DNA of 64,000 bases from Straminergon stramineum (lineage: Eukaryota; Streptophyta; Bryopsida; Hypnales; Calliergonaceae), in NCBI GenBank assembly GCA_963920665.1, contig OY987265.1:14451001-14515000 (forward strand), read 5' to 3'. The position numbers and the translations under genes are program-made. This document shows positions 23,578 to 38,100 of the stretch, in pieces; the stretch's first letter is position 1, and every line of letters begins with the position of its first letter. The notes under the pieces are model-generated. The model did no database searches, was not told where the DNA came from, and worked only from the letters and a program-made list of their open reading frames with translations.

Positions 23578-24954
23578 CAAGGATATTGGTGGAGGGATAT
23601 ACCTTCCACCCATGGAAGGCCAAAGAGGGGATTAAGCAATATTATGTTGTATAACATATTTTATCAATGAGGTAGGGGACTGTTTTGCATCCTTGAAAAG
23701 AAGACCTTACAATGGACTAATGGTGATTGCAAGGAAGGCCATTTCCATTTTGCATCACATTCAAAATAATAGAATTATTTTCCTCAAGAACTTTTGAAGG
23801 TAGAATCCAATGAATTTGAAATTTATATTGGAGATGGCTAACTTAATTGTAATCATATTCCTTATTTTTCTAGAACTTAAAAAACATCCTTTTATTTTTA
23901 AAATTAAATTTTACTAATTTGTCACACTTTGACGTTTATGGTTTTTAATACTAGGGAGTACCCAAAATTAATCATCTAGAGTTGAAATTTTTATGGTCTC
24001 TTCCCATAGTAGGGAGACATGTGCCTATCAAAGGGAATCTAAAAATATATTATTTTATAGCCTCTGCTATCATGCAAATAGGACTCCTTTGTGCCTACAC
24101 TTCTAAACATAGAAGACAGTTTTGACTTCATCTTTTTGGTGAAATCTAATCTTCATTGAGTCCTCACAAATTGCCAATTTTTCATGATTTTTGTTCATGA
24201 TTTTCTAATTATTATTAATTTATACCTCATTGTATCTATTATGTCACAAATTGTCTTTTTTATCAAATAGTATTATTTCAATACTTGCAAGTAGTCATAA
24301 TGCTTGCAATAGTACTCTTAGACGTTGATTTTTCATATCAATGGATGAGATTGTTCTATTTCATAGTACTTACAATACTCCTAGTATTGAGTGCAAGAAC
24401 TACAATTTTGGCAAAATGCTACAAAAAACGGTCGGTCTTTCTTACAACCACTATAGACAAAATCATATTGTATTGCAAGTTTAGCCAACTAGGAATTTTT
24501 AATTTACAAGTAAAACCCTCCCATGTATTTAAAGAAAGATAATATCTTCCATAGATGAAAGTTGTATGGCTTGGTATACAATGTTATGCGATACCAAAAA
24601 CTCAAACTTCATTTTAGAGCAAGTCAAGTACACCTAATTGGCAAGCCAACCCTAAGAAATGCGTCACAATGAACACCAATTTTCATCCTATAATCTAAAT
24701 TTAAAATCATCTTATTTGTCTAAAGAGATTTTTAACACATAAATCTCAATCAATGAGGAAGAAGCATTAGAGAAGGTGGAAAAATATATCAATAGAAAGA
24801 ATAAAGTAATTTTCTACAATTTAAAATAGTAAATTTCATTATGTTTTTCTTTAAAGGTGGCTAATCCCTACATGGCAGAATAACCCCCCAAAAAATCCAT
24901 GGTAACTTGGGTTGTCTCATGTTTAGATGGGGAGTGTAGCATTCATGGTGGAGG
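23578..24954. other. Spacer, nothing recognised
   Basis: AT-rich, with no supported gene or element end. Confidence 0.4.
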
Positions 24955-25181
24955 GGAGGGTTGCTAGCATGTGAGTCCAAGATATTGAGCCCATGAGCCT
25001 AGCCTAGGCACCTATGTTATAGATTTCTTCCAAGGTTATAAGATATTTATGTTTTTAGGTACCTATATTATAAACATTTTTCATGGTTATAGGATACCTA
25101 TATTATAGGTACTTTCAATGGTTGTAGAATAACTACTTATACCTAGGCTCAAGGCTTGTAGGCTCACATCCTAGCGTGGTT
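24955..25181. mobile_element. Mutator-type MITE, copy C
   Basis: A 227-bp element. Termini GTTGCTAGCATGTGAG and, reverse-complemented, CACGCTAGGATGTGAGCC. Near-duplicates ATGGTGGAGG (24945-24954) and GTGGTGGAAG (25182-25191) flank it and agree at 8 of 10 positions. The interior has repeated CCTATATTATAGGT palindromes like copies A and B. Confidence 0.75.
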
Positions 25182-25379
25182 GTGGTGGAAGTCGGGAACA
25201 GGTTTCCACTTGGACAAACTTCAATACGTTTTGAAAGTTATTACAATCAATCTTTTTAATATAGCCTTCTCTAAGATTAATCTTTGGAATATCTTGTTAC
25301 ATTATTATTGACTTTAATTAACATGCCCGTGAGACACTCAAACTATATCATAGTCAATTTTTAAACTTCAGGTAATTAA

Positions 25380-25960
25380 CCCCTAAAGGTCAATCATTGG
25401 TTGAATAGACAATTGAAAATCTGGGTAGGTTCCTATGAAGTCAATTTTAGTTGAATGTTTACGAAATTTTGACTGGAAGTATGAACATGTACACCTTTAG
25501 AAAGAATATAATTTTTTTTTCCAATTAGATGCCCAAATTAGAAGTTGTGTTGCCTTAAATTTTTTTCGAATCAAGCAATATGTGCAAAACTCCTCCTTTA
25601 CTTCTAAAATTTGGCAAGTATGTATCTTACATAATACAAGATGCAAATGTCAAAAAAATAATCATGTGTAGTGTAAAAAACTCACTCGAGGAGGAGTTAA
25701 AGTTTGCTAGGTGCATCTGGCAAGGCCAAAAATAAACATTTTCATCTAACTTCAAACAGTATAATCTTCCAATTTTTGTGGTCAAAGTTTCTGAATGTTT
25801 TCTCACACATTCCCGCAGTAGTCTAGTCCAAATTTGCATAGTTGAATTTTGAAAATTGTATTTTCTTTGGCAAGCTTAAAGACATTTGAAATCAAGAACT
25901 ATATTAAATTCTGGTTTGATTTTTTACCTTGCCCTTTGGGCAAGTTTCTTAAGGGAGTAA
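25380..25960. mobile_element. Family P fragment with only the left end clear
   Basis: Starts CCCCTAAAGGTCAAT after TTAA (25376-25379). The interior (about 25618-25800) is the inverse of part of family P copy 1. No matching GGGGTTAA right end was found, so the right boundary given is approximate. Confidence 0.5.
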
Positions 25961-26339
25961 AATTAACAACACAAAAAAAATAGAATTACAAAGCATAGAG
26001 AGTTGTGCTCTACATTCTAATTATTGCCTGATGAGCTTAACCCTTTAATGACATTCACTTGCCTAGAGGGCAATCCAAAGAGGAATAAAAAAAATAATCT
26101 CCTTGAAGCAAGGAATGGGTCTTGTTGCTTGCTCAAAGTTGGTGTGGTCAAGTCATGCAAAACAAAATAGTAAATAGTACTTTTACTTTGCAGCCTAAAT
26201 GCATTGTTTAGCAAGTCCTCCTAAGTATTGAAGTATGTCCTATAGGTTGAAACATTCCTAAAAAATAGAAACAACACTTTTTGTCAACAATTCTCTCAAA
26301 ACCAAGTCCGAGGGGCTTAGCCTATCATTTAGCCATGTA

Positions 26340-26923
26340 ACATTGTTGCAAACACTAAGTATCTGATGGATGACTTCTAAGTAAGATAGAAGTGTAGAAT
26401 GATATTCATCCTTGAAATTTTGTCTAAAAAGAAGTCTTACACACTAATTTGCCCTTCAATAAGTGCTCTTGATTTTTTTTAAAGCAAAGGATTCATACAA
26501 GACTCCAAAAGAAAGATTTCCAGAGTGACCAACATGTCCTTTTAGGATTATGGGTTAAAAGTCTTGTACACTAGTTTGACCCCCAATGAGAGCTCTTGAG
26601 TTTTTTTGAAGCAAATGATTTACACGATCTCCAAAATGATGATTCCAATGGTAACCAATCTATCCTACTAGGGTTAAGGGTTAGTTAACCCTTAAACACC
26701 GGATTGGTGATTGTGGAAATCATCTCTTTTGGAATTGTGTGACATTATCTACTATTAAAAAAACCAAAAATATTCATTGGGCATCAAACTACTATGCTGT
26801 AGAAGATCTCCCCTTTCCTCCCCTAATTCCGAGGACCAAGGATAGATAGTTGCATTTTTGTCCTACACAAGAAAATTCTTTGTTATTCATCGGACAAAAA
26901 ACGGTTGCCATGTTGTTTATGAG
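26340..26923. mobile_element. Cluster of family F2 MITE units
   Basis: Two degenerate units end at GGGTTAA near 26550 and at 26671-26677. A third unit, 26689-26923 (235 bp), starts CCCTTAAACACCGG after TTAA (26685-26688) and ends before TTAA (26924-26927). It is read in the opposite orientation and matches the right arm of the palindromic element at 47635-48050 (TTTTGGAATTGTGTGACATYATCTAC). Confidence 0.6.
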
Positions 26924-28100
26924 TTAATCCCTAAACACTCCGACGTCCATTTGGGGGATGATGAACAAATTGAATCTCAAGTTTCATCCTCCTAACTACT
27001 TGGATGAAAGTTATAGTAATTTGTGGACATACATTATCAAGTTGTTGTCCTATCAAAGGGTTGGATTTGGTGTTACTAAAATACATATTTTTCTAAAATT
27101 ACCAATGTGCAAGTATGTCATGTGGTCGAATTGCATTGACTCTAGCTCAAAATTGGATTTGCCAAAATGAGGGTCATAGATAGGAAGAACACAAAAATTT
27201 CAAAAAATGACCATGTGGAGAGAACCTCATTTCAAATCCATTCCAACAAATTTTACTCAAAAAAATGATAATATTTTGCTTGTAATCAAATTTTGAAGGA
27301 ATTTTGGAATTTTTCTTTCAAATTTTATAGAAAAAAAATTGGTGATAGTATTGGTGAATCTAACTATATAGATGGAATCTACAAATCAAAATCTTCCACT
27401 TTTATTCCTATACTAATTCCAAAATATGCTTCCAAATAGCACATTATAATGATTTTTCTCAAATCGTCAATTTTGGAGATGAATCTGGACATCACATTAC
27501 ATTACATTTAGGGTTTAAGCTTGTTCCTTTGTTACCAATTGCTCCATTGCCATCCGTCGGTCTTCGTTGATTGCCTTGCCCCGCACACTTCCAGAACCTT
27601 TGTGAGTGAAAGTTCACAGGCACTGCTGTGGAAGGCCGACTGACCGGCAATGCTTGGACTCAAGAGATGGAAAGCCAAGGCAAGTCAAGTCAATATCGAT
27701 GGTTCCAAGTATGCTTACTTATTAGTGGGACTGGGCCTTGAGTTCTAGAAGCCACTCACTGCTGAAGACCACTCAGGAGCACAGGTTTTTTTATGTACGA
27801 TTTTTCAACAATAGGATATAGCCAAAAGATGGCGGCTTTTCTTTGTCGAGGAAATTTTTATTCTTTTCGGTCAAAATACATAGATGACTGTTGTATTTTA
27901 AGACAAGTAGCCAAATTTTACCTAGGTATCACCTATTGTAGGAGGTTTAGGTTTGATATAGATATCAACAACTATCACCCAAATATCACGTGAGTATTGA
28001 AGAAACAACTACCTCCTTCTCCAAAAAAGAAAAAAAGAAAAAGAAATTGTTTAGGAGTTTGGACAACTTGGAAGCAATTTGTTTTAACAATTAACTTGTT
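26924..28100. other. Spacer with a less AT-rich island
   Basis: No gene recognised. 27540-27780 is richer in G and C than its surroundings but has no long open frame. Confidence 0.4.
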
Positions 28101-28649
28101 AGTCACCATGGTGCAAACGAAGGGCCAGTATGGACCAAAGATTTCTCCAATTCTTAGTAACTTATTAAAGGAGATCACCCATTTCCGATCAACCTCCCAT
28201 TCTTGTAGTTTAGATTGCTCCATTTCCGATCAAATGAATTGTAGGTGACAACTCATGCATCATAGGACCCCGGAGACAACATAAATATCTAGGAGGTGTA
28301 CATTGAAAGCTTATATGATCACAACGTGTACATTGGAAGTCGTACATTGATTCTGGAACCATCTTGTGGTTGGAAATAGGTTTGCTTACATATCAAGAAT
28401 GGGACAAAAAGAATCTTGATGAAAAAAATTCGTGATAATTTTGCTTTTTAAGGGGAAAAATTTAGGAAATTACGAAATCCTCCTGAAATCCATTTCTCTT
28501 CACGAGGGAATTTTTTCCTGAACTTTTCCCATGCCGCAGATAGGCTGACTGAATTGCTTAAGTGATTGGAAGTGGGTGATCATCCTGATAGTCACCATGG
28601 CGCAAACGAAGGGCCGGCATGGCACAAAGATTTCTCCAGTTTTTAGTAG
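28101..28649. repeat. 60-bp direct repeat flanking a MITE
   Basis: A phrase beginning AGTCACCATGGYGCAAACGA and continuing through AAGATTTCTCCARTT occurs at 28101-28160 and again at 28590-28649, one on each side of the element at 28169-28585. Confidence 0.8.
28169..28585 (+). mobile_element. 417-bp TIR element, copy 1 (AGGA(T)GATCACCCA ends)
   Basis: Left end AGGAGATCACCCATTTCC; right end, reverse-complemented, AGGATGATCACCCACTTCC. The interior matches 63568-63981 in inverse orientation throughout, for example GGTGTACATTGAAAGCTT and CTTTTCCCATGCC. Non-coding. No convincing target duplication. Confidence 0.8.
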
Positions 28650-29542
28650 AACAACTTGTTTTACATGAAGTGCTCACCAAGCTTCAGTTCCGGAGAAGGT
28701 GGGTCTGCCTGGTTGGCGGAAAAGGTTGCAGAATTTAGAATGAATTCATAAACTATTGAATGGAGTCAATTACAGTACTAATTTATAGGCAGGCTGTGGT
28801 TCCGGAATGATTCATGCGGACTTGAACTCATGAAGGTGGGAAACCGCTACTTTTTGCTACTGTGCCTTGTTACTACAGTATTACTAGAGTGGTCAAATTT
28901 TCATATTTTTTTTGTTGGCAAGTGAAAAGAGATTCCAATGCACCAAAGGACGTGATATTTGGATACCGTATGCAAAAGTTATGAAGGATCAAAGCTTTTT
29001 CTTGGTAGATGTTTTAAAGTCATTTCTTCCACATAGGTACATACTGAAATTGAACTTTCAAATATTATTTCTCATAGATTTTTTTGATTTTTTTGATTTT
29101 ATTCTTTCCATTTGCATTAGCAATGGAAAAGTTATTAGGTATCTATTCTTGTATTGCACACATTCATAGCACCCTCCCCCCAAAATAACGTAATAGAGTT
29201 GTTTTTAGACTCAATTTTTGACAAATTTTTAAAAAAAACTTAATTTATAGGGTTAAGTTTTCTTGCTAGAAAAATCTCAATGACAAAATTATTTTTTTTC
29301 AATTTCATCTTACAATTAAAAAAACTATATTAGTTGAAGTAAGATGCTTGTGTGGTCTGTAATTAGCCTTCTTTGAATCATTGCCAATTTCTTCAACCCA
29401 CTAAGTTGGATTTGAAATATTTTCATTATTTTGAAAATTGATTTGAATTCTATTTCAGCCTTAGTGGTCATTAATTCCTAGGGGTTTTTTCCTATTATGA
29501 GAATTATTTTTCAACAAAACCATTGTTAGCCTGTGGTATTAA
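28650..29542. other. Spacer containing part of a dispersed repeat
   Basis: 28850-29045 resembles 34495-34687 in the same orientation (shared phrases CAAATTTTCATATTT, ATGCAAAAGTTATGAAGG, CACATAGGTACATA). No gene. Confidence 0.5.
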
Positions 29543-31018
29543 CCCCTAAAGGACCTACGAGCCCACTTTGGGCTTTTAGAGAACTTAGGTAGCCTCTATT
29601 GACTTCATAATTTGAAATTTTTGAATGAATTTTTTTGGAAGGATGCTACTCACCATAATCTATGTGTAAAGATTTGTTTCATATCATCCTAATAAATATT
29701 GCAAATTTAAAAAAAAAATTTCAACTTCAATGTCAAATTGGACATTAAAAAATATATTCTAAAAAAATATTAAATATTTATTTGGAATTGTATAAATTGA
29801 TACTTACTCAAAATAATCTGAATTATTCAATTTTGAATAATGAAATAAAAGTTATGAAGATTAAAGAAAAGTAATGAAGGTAGAGTAAACATATAAAGTC
29901 ATCTTTTGCTTTCAATTTTGAAAATTTTCAAATAAAAATAAAAATAAAACATTATAACTTTTAAATAGAATATTCTCACAATTGGAATGAAGAATTTTCA
30001 ATTTCTTGTAAAATTAAATAGAAAATTAGCTTTTCTTTCATTCAGTACTACCTTTCACTCTAAAAAATTTTTTAAGATGAACATGAAAGTATTTTTGGTT
30101 AAGAAAATTTATATATACTTTCAACTCCTTTTCCAACTTATTCACTAAAATGCACAATTATAGGACATATGTATTTTGTTTTTAAATGTTGAAAGACAAT
30201 ACTTCACCTTTGGGAAGGGCTAGAAAAGCCTACATTTTGAACTCAATTTTGAAGTTTAGACACACTGAACTTGCATTTAAGGTGGGTATATTCATTCTAA
30301 AATTTAGGACAATGGACTTGAACAAGTTAACCAAAGGATCCTAAGGTTGAATTTGTTAAAATAAAAAATATTGATGAAGATTTTGACCTTACTTTGGGGA
30401 CGAGTACTTTGAAGCAATTTAGGGCCTCTAAACATGTTGGTCCTCGAGGGTTAATGATTTATTTTTTTCCCTACCTTAGACATATTTCTACTTAATAGTT
30501 TTTTCAAAATGAAAATCACATTGGTTTGGGGAATTTTTATTTTCAAAATCTAAACTTCATTTTTCAATCATTTCCTCAATTTCAAAATCCAAAGTGTTAT
30601 AATCTACCAAAAAGAACATTTCCTTTGCTTTACAAGCAAATATCTTACAATCTACATTGTTCAGGGTTCTGAAAATTTATCTAGATATTTTCAAAATAAA
30701 ACTCTTTATAATTTTTACCACATTTTTTGGAATTGAATGATTCAAATTTTCTTAAGAAGATATCAATCTCTACAATACTCCAAAAAAAATTAATATTTTT
30801 TGAGAATATATTTTTTATTGCTTGGTTTGACATTGAAATAAAAAGAAACTGTAACTTTTGCAATATTTATTGGAATGATGTGAAACAAAGTTTTATGCGT
30901 AGATTATGATGAGTAGCATCCATCCTAAAAAATTCATATGAAAATTATAAGTTATGAAGTCAATAGAGCCTACCTTAGTTCTCAAGAAGCCCAATCTGAG
31001 TTCCTTGGTCATTTAGGG
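29543..31018. mobile_element. Family P element(s), composite
   Basis: Left end CCCCTAAAGGACCTAC after TTAA (29539-29542). Two possible right ends exist: GGTCCTCGAGGG before TTAA at 30451-30454, giving 908 bp, close to the family length, and GGTCATTTAGGG before TTAA at 31019-31022. The second probably ends a nested or adjoining copy. Non-coding. Confidence 0.6.
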
Positions 31019-34000
31019 TTAAAATCCTCAAGGACAAAAGAATATTCTAAATATCCAAAATTGTGAACACATTTAAAATCCAATTTAGAATAATAATTTA
31101 ATGATGTCTTGCATAAAAAAATTGTAAAATAAGATCCATAGGTCACATGTATATAGTTAGATATATGACTAGATTAACCAATTATTTTTCAATTATATTT
31201 GAAACAAAAATTTTTTAAATACTTCTAAAATTGAATTTAGATTTTCCATTTTCACAATTATTTTTTTTCTTTTGCATTCAAATGTTAAGTTTTATTTCTC
31301 GTGATTTTTTAAGAGATTTTATTTTACTTAATTCTTCAAGTTGTTTTTATGGGTCATTTTTCAAATTGGAAAAGTAACTTTATTGAGGTGAAGCATACAT
31401 AAACTATAATCATATTTCTAAAAGAAAGCAATGATTTGTATTGTATAAATATTAAAAAATTATCAAAAGAACCTACAAACTTTTATATGAATGAAAAAAA
31501 AAATCTCTTGTACACACGGGGAGATCACTCCTTGTAATTAAAGGTATATACTTGAGTGAAGAGTGTGTTTGATGCAGGGTTATTAACCTTAATTATTGCA
31601 TTTAAGATGGCCATATTTTTATGTAAAAAGCTACAAGGAGTGTATTTCCAATCCCCTATGGTTTTTTGTAAATTCATCCAATGTAGTTTGTTAAGTGGGA
31701 TTATCTTTCATAAAAAATCTAATTGTCCAATTTTTTCCTAACCCCACCTTTTTTCACAAATTTTTCCTTACCTCTATTACATACATGTAGAGGTTATACA
31801 TCATAAAAACAACAATAATCAATTCAATTTAAGTGCCATTGACCAAGTGGCAATTTTTAATAACAAGCATGCCATTGAATACTTTAGAATCACCATTCAA
31901 ACTATTCCATGAACATCCCATTCAATATGAGTGTTTAATACATATGACTTTAAAGATTGAAGTTAAATGGACTATAAACTATGACTATCTTCATGTTGCA
32001 TAGTGTTTAGCTCATTGAACCCACTAAGGTGAACCTCCCTATTTGTGCAATGTGACAATTTTTGCCACTTGTAGTCAATGTGTTCCATTTACACTTTATT
32101 TTTTTATATATATACTACTAATGTGGCCCAATTTCAATCAACTGCCCTTCATTGTAGATTCTCTTGATTGTGTTTATTTTATCATCCATATGAAATTATT
32201 TGTCCACATCTATATACATTGTATCATAAAAAATTTGCATGGCCCCTATCTTTTGTCAAGGCTAACTTATTAATAAAAAAAATTCTATTGCATGACATTT
32301 TTACATAGCCTAATTTATTTATATTAGAGTGTTAAGCATTTCATGGACCATGTAGTAGCCTTACATATTATATAAAAATTTTCCCATTTGAATTAAATGG
32401 ACCCTATCTTTTAACTCATATGGTTTAAAAAAAATTGATAGTGATCTCCCCGCACATTCACATGTAAGTTGTTCAAAATCAAATTGTTAGTCTAAAAAAT
32501 AGTTGAAAATGTTTACTACATCAATTGACTTATTAAATGTCCAAAAAAATGAAGTTACTAACAATATTGAAGATGGATTTGAATTAACCCCTAATGATCC
32601 AAGTAGCTATTTTTGGGGTGTTGCCTCTCTTTTATGAGTTGCTTGTTCTCAAATTTCGACTTTTATTTTCAATAAAAAAATATTCCCTCTATCCCCAAAT
32701 GATCTTCTTGTTGGGCTTAATATTTGTCCCAAAATGATTTTCCTCTTGTGACGTAGAAGAAGAACCCGCAAAATGAAACCTTCACAAGTTCAAAGTGGCT
32801 AAGGAAAATTCTTCTTGTAATGATGAGCTTGGATTTTTTTTTATAGAAATAGACAATAGGAGGACCACACTGTACACTTTTGGTGCGCCCATCATGGCTC
32901 AATAGGGAGGGCATTCAAGGGATGAGTCTCATTTAGCTTGCCATTGAGTCCTTTTGCTTCAAGATGTTGTCAATTTTTAAAAAACATTTGGACTCAAATG
33001 AAATCTTCTCATTTTTTTGTTCAATTGGGTTATTATTTGGCCTTACTCCATACTCTTTCTTCGGGTCTCCATCTATTAGTTATTGAAAAATCTGAATCTC
33101 TAAGAGAGCTCATAATTCGATTTTAGTCATCTCATAAAAAATCACCAGGAGCTACAATATACTACAAGAAGCTAGAAGGTTTCAACAAACAACACGGGAA
33201 CTATAGGTTTGATTGGCTAGTGGTGCTCCTCCACAAAGGCACAAAAAATCCACATTTCAAAACTTCATAGCTTCAATTTGAAAATGAATCTAAAGCTCAA
33301 ATTTGGAAGATGATAGGAGAACATTGTCTTTTATTTATGCCTCAAAACAAAATTTAAAAAATGGATTTTTGATCTTCATCTACAACATTTTGTCATTGTA
33401 TAGGAAGATCATTTGGCCTTTGGAGACAAAGGGAGTATTAAAAATAAAAAATCGACTAAGTTATGAATTCAATGGTGGTAGTTCATCAAATTCCAAGATA
33501 CACACCACCTTGTAGAATTTTTAAAAGTTCAATAGTGTAGTATAATTTAGTCATGATTCATTTTGGGGGGTCAATTTCAACATGGACTGAAATGTCAGCC
33601 AACCAATGTAATTGTTGTCCACCTCAAAAGGAGAAGATCCAAGGAGCTAAAGGAAAAGACAAGTGTGCCCATTCTTATTTTTCTTACAAACACAATCCTC
33701 ATTTTAGTGAACACCATACATTCTAAGCTCCAAGAAAAACTACAAAATGATCTAAACATTGTGAAATTTTAGATGAGCATTTTCAACTCCTTGGTCTTCC
33801 ATTGAGAACAAGAGGTTGTCATTTCAAAATATTCTCACTAAGATATGCTCCTTCAAAGTGCACTACAAACCCTTTTTTCCATTGACCCAAATAGACCTTC
33901 AAACTAAAATATCTTCTAAATTGTGTGGTCAAATATTCTAAATTTTTTTCTGTCCTCACTCTCAATGTGAACTACAAAATCCTTTAGTTACATCCTATCT

Positions 34001-35129
34001 GATTACAAGAAAAATGATCAAACAAATTGCTCAAGTTCTTGGTACTTTGGGCCCATTCTCCCCCTTTGAGACATTTGAGGTTAAGCTAATTCCATTGGTT
34101 GCTCATAGTATTTTAGCAAGCAATGTAAACTTCTTAAATTTTTTATTTTATTTTTTAAATTGCATATATTGTATTCAAAATAGATGAAAGATGTTCTTTT
34201 TCTCCTAAAATCCCTTAAAACAAAATCTTTTGAACCTTTTATCTCACTCATAATGATTAAATGAGTCAGAGCTCCTCTTGTATCTTTAGACCTATCCTAA
34301 TTATAGGTGTACATGCGAAAATTGACCCTAGATTTTCTAATACATTTCATGTCAAGATTTTCTTACTTGAGCCTAAACTTGTGTTTGGCCCATGGAATAG
34401 AAGATCCTATTTAATCATTAAAAATGATCAACCTCCTCACTATCAGAATTGGTGGCATATAGAAAATATACATATAAGGTAGTACCCCCAAAACTACCAC
34501 TCTTTGCTATTGCGCCTAGTTACTATCATTAGACTAGTCAAATTTTCATATTTGCTTGTTGACAAGTGGAAGGAGGTTCCATTGCACCAAAGAACACAAC
34601 ATTTGGATAACGTATGCAAAAGTTATGAAGGGTCAAAGTTCTTTTTGGTAGAGACCCTAAAACCGTTTCTTGCACATAGGTACATATAGATTTGGAGATG
34701 TACCCAGATGGCAATTTTGGGTCCGTGGGTTGCTCATCTTAGAACGGATTTCCTCAATGTTTCTTTTCCCCCATTCTTCCCCAAATTTGAAATCTTGTAC
34801 GGTATCTCTTCTCCAAGTCTGATTTGAAATCGAGGGGATCATGATTCATCAGACTGCTGCCGGCTGCCCATCAATACTCTTACAGACTTCAGCTTCCTTA
34901 CACGCTGCTGCTTCTCCTTGCAGTATTCCACTGCAGTTGTAGTAGCCATTCCATGTTGGCATCATTCTAATATGAGTTAAGCGCACACCACATTCTTGGA
35001 GTGTATGCTTGTCTCGCATGAATTTCAGCTGAAGGTGGCGTTCTGGTGATGCGAGGCCAAGTGGGAAGCTATAATTTGGAAAGAGCGCTGGTGAAGTGAG
35101 GCTGAGATTGCGGGTAATTTTTCGCAGTC
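31019..35129. other. Spacer and 5' flank of the GH5 gene
   Basis: No supported gene. A family P left end (CCCCTAATGATCC after TTAA) lies at about 32590, with no clear partner. 34495-34687 repeats 28850-29045. From about 34840 the base composition becomes gene-like and should contain the promoter and 5' UTR of the downstream gene. Confidence 0.45.
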
Positions 35130-38100
35130 ATGGTGGTCTTGCAGCACCAGCTCGTTCGAGGTTATGTTGCACTTGGGTTGCTAGTGGCTACTGTAAGTCA
35201 ACTTGACCTCTCTTGTAGCTTTCGTACGAGGTTATATACGTGGTTCTCGTGTATGTTTTTGTGACAATTTTAGTAGAGTGAGCATGAAGAGATCCAATGG
35301 TTGGGTATTTAACTTCAACACCGTTTATATCCATATGTAACAGTGCTGAATGACTGGTATTAGAGTGTTCAGGTGCTTAGGCTTAGCCTGACTACATTGA
35401 GAACAGAGTGATGAGACGTCCATGCCCCCATTTCTGATGTGTTGAAGCGATCAAGAGACACGTTTTACCTTGCAGAGGTTTGTCTGTCATTTGGGGTTTT
35501 GGTTTTGCTGATGAATTAAGGATATTGAGCAGTGTGCTCTTCAAGAGTTACTTAAGAGATGTAAGCGTGTGTGGTAGTAAAATGAGCCCTTACCTGTCTT
35601 AATCGCAGCTGAAATAGCTTTCCCCTTCATTGAATATGTCTGTCTTGTGCGTGCAAAATAGAACGGAGTACAGTTTTCGGGCTGGAAGGAGAACTAATTT
35701 AGTCAATTGTAGTTGGACTTCCTTGCTTTCTCATTCAATTGTAGTAATTTTAAACCTAATTTCACCATGTCCGCGAAGCCTCTTTTACGGTATTTTAAAG
35801 AGGGCTTAAGTCACCAGTTCCGGTTGGAAAGGATTAGGATTTAGGAAGATGATCTCCTGTAACAGTAGACACTTTTTAGTGGGATAATGGCTCTGGTTTT
35901 GTGAGTGCAATTGTTGTGCAATCAGTTTTTGGTGAGTTTCGTTAAGCACAATGTAGTCAGTGTCGTTTTCGATACAACACAGTTGGGCAGTGCTTAATTA
36001 GGTCTGACGTTCTTTGTTATCATTCAGAACTTCGTATGTAACCTTTGAACTGTCGTGACTATAGTTACAATGTTGTTGTTGCGGGTGTTGCGAGCAGGTT
36101 TATCACCATGGCCAATCGCTCGAGAGCTCCAGGGATGATACGTTTCCAAGGGCGTATGTTCTGGGCGGAGTCGCAGCTCTTGAGCCACAGGGGTCTCTCC
36201 TCGATACCCCCAAAGTGCGGGCTGTGAGTTTGGGAGGTTGGCTGGTCATAGAGAAGTGGATCAAACCATCGTTATTTGAAGGCATACCCGACAGCGATCT
36301 TCTCGTGAGGATCTCTCACCCATGTTATCAATTCTGATTACTTTCATTCTAACCTTAAAATCTATCCTTACAACTTCTTCTCTTGATCCACAACAATGGC
36401 TTGCATTTAGGAACGTATATACTGTAAGACATTTCTCGAAGGCATGACTCCTATTCTGACGCATGAATAGAAGTCTCATTGGTGAATGTTTTCGTTGTGA
36501 CTATACTCTTCTGTCTACTTAGCGCCGGTTTTGAAATACAGTACCTACTTGTCTTTTGACCCTTAGCAAAGTCTGTGGGAACGTTTGAACGTTAATGATA
36601 ACACTAAATCATGATTCTAAAGTTGACATTCAACCTATTACTGAATGCTGTTCAAAGTCAACAACAGCGTTTTGGAGCATGTTTGCTGAAAAACATCGCA
36701 TGTTTGCAGAGGCATGGTCCAAAATTTGCATGTCTGTAAAAAAGATGTTGCTCGAGCCTGTTCCGAAATGTTGTACGTTCCTAAGAATGATGCTGATCAA
36801 AGTTGCAAAACGCTCCAAATTCTAGTGAAGAAGTTAGGCGGGCTCCGTATCTCTCATTGAAGCGTAGAAGAGTGAACACTGAACAGTGGTGTCATCAAGC
36901 CATTTGATTCTATGTAGGCTCTAAATAGCTGGGTGCAAGATGATTGGTGAAGTAACAAAATCGTTCGAAATAAAGTGCTCTGGCACACTAGATAGATTTC
37001 AGCGTGTAGTGAGGTAGTTGCAGTTCCTACTGAATCCAGAACAACCCTTCAGATATGTGCTGAGGCATTAAGAAGGGAGGATACTTTGGAGGTCGGCAAC
37101 ATACGCCTCTCAAACCTCTTGATTTAGATATGGCACCCACTGGGTTTTTTAATGCAGTTCGTTTGGTATATTTTCTTGCATTGCCAAATTTAGGTAGATG
37201 AGCATGACTTGGCAGGAAGAAAAATTCGTACCTCAGATCTTCTGATGTGCTGTGTCAAATGTGTTGTGAAACAGGACGGAGCGCGTATCACATTGAAGTC
37301 CATAACCAAAGGTACTTTTCTGTCAGCAGAAGGCGGTGGAGGAGGGCAGGTGGTTGTTAACAGGGCGGCTGTTTCTACGTGGGAAACATTCAAGGTAGTT
37401 CCTGCACTCAGTTAATCTTCAGCCCGAATACAGCCCACAGCAAGGCTTCTTTTCTTGTCGTCCGAGTGGAAATTGTAGCAACGATTTTGTAGAGAATCCA
37501 CCCCCAAGAGGTATTCTATTAACCTAGTCACGTTGCATGTTTTTTATTGGATACTTGCTTAACGATGATGTTACAGTACTTAAGGTGTAATGCTGTTAGG
37601 ATCTGTAGGATACCTCGGGAGGATTTTCATCTAGTTTGGAATCCTCTTTCAATGACGGTCTTGTTTAAGACCAGTCCATGACTCTTATCACCATGTTCAA
37701 GTGTTTCTTCGTGTAGTTCCATGGTTGGAACTATGTCTCTATTGTATATGCAAGAATAATAAGTGGAGGGAGCCTGGAATATCCGTACCCCCTAGTCTTC
37801 TTCGCATTGAACTGCTTGGATTCAACTTGTGGGGTGGACGGTTTGTTACGAGCAGATATGGCGAGTGTCTGCAGGAGTCTATCAGTTCCGAGTCTTCAAC
37901 AACATGTTTGTGTCAGCAGTAAATGGAGGGGGAGGAACTGTGCTAGCAACTTCCTCAAGCCCATCCACCTGGGAGACCTTTCATATCATCCGCAATCAGG
38001 CAAACCCATCTATGGTTCACATCCAGGCTAACAATGGCATGTATCTCCAGGTATTAAAAACCAACGTCTTGTACCCCACACATCATACAACCAATATCGT

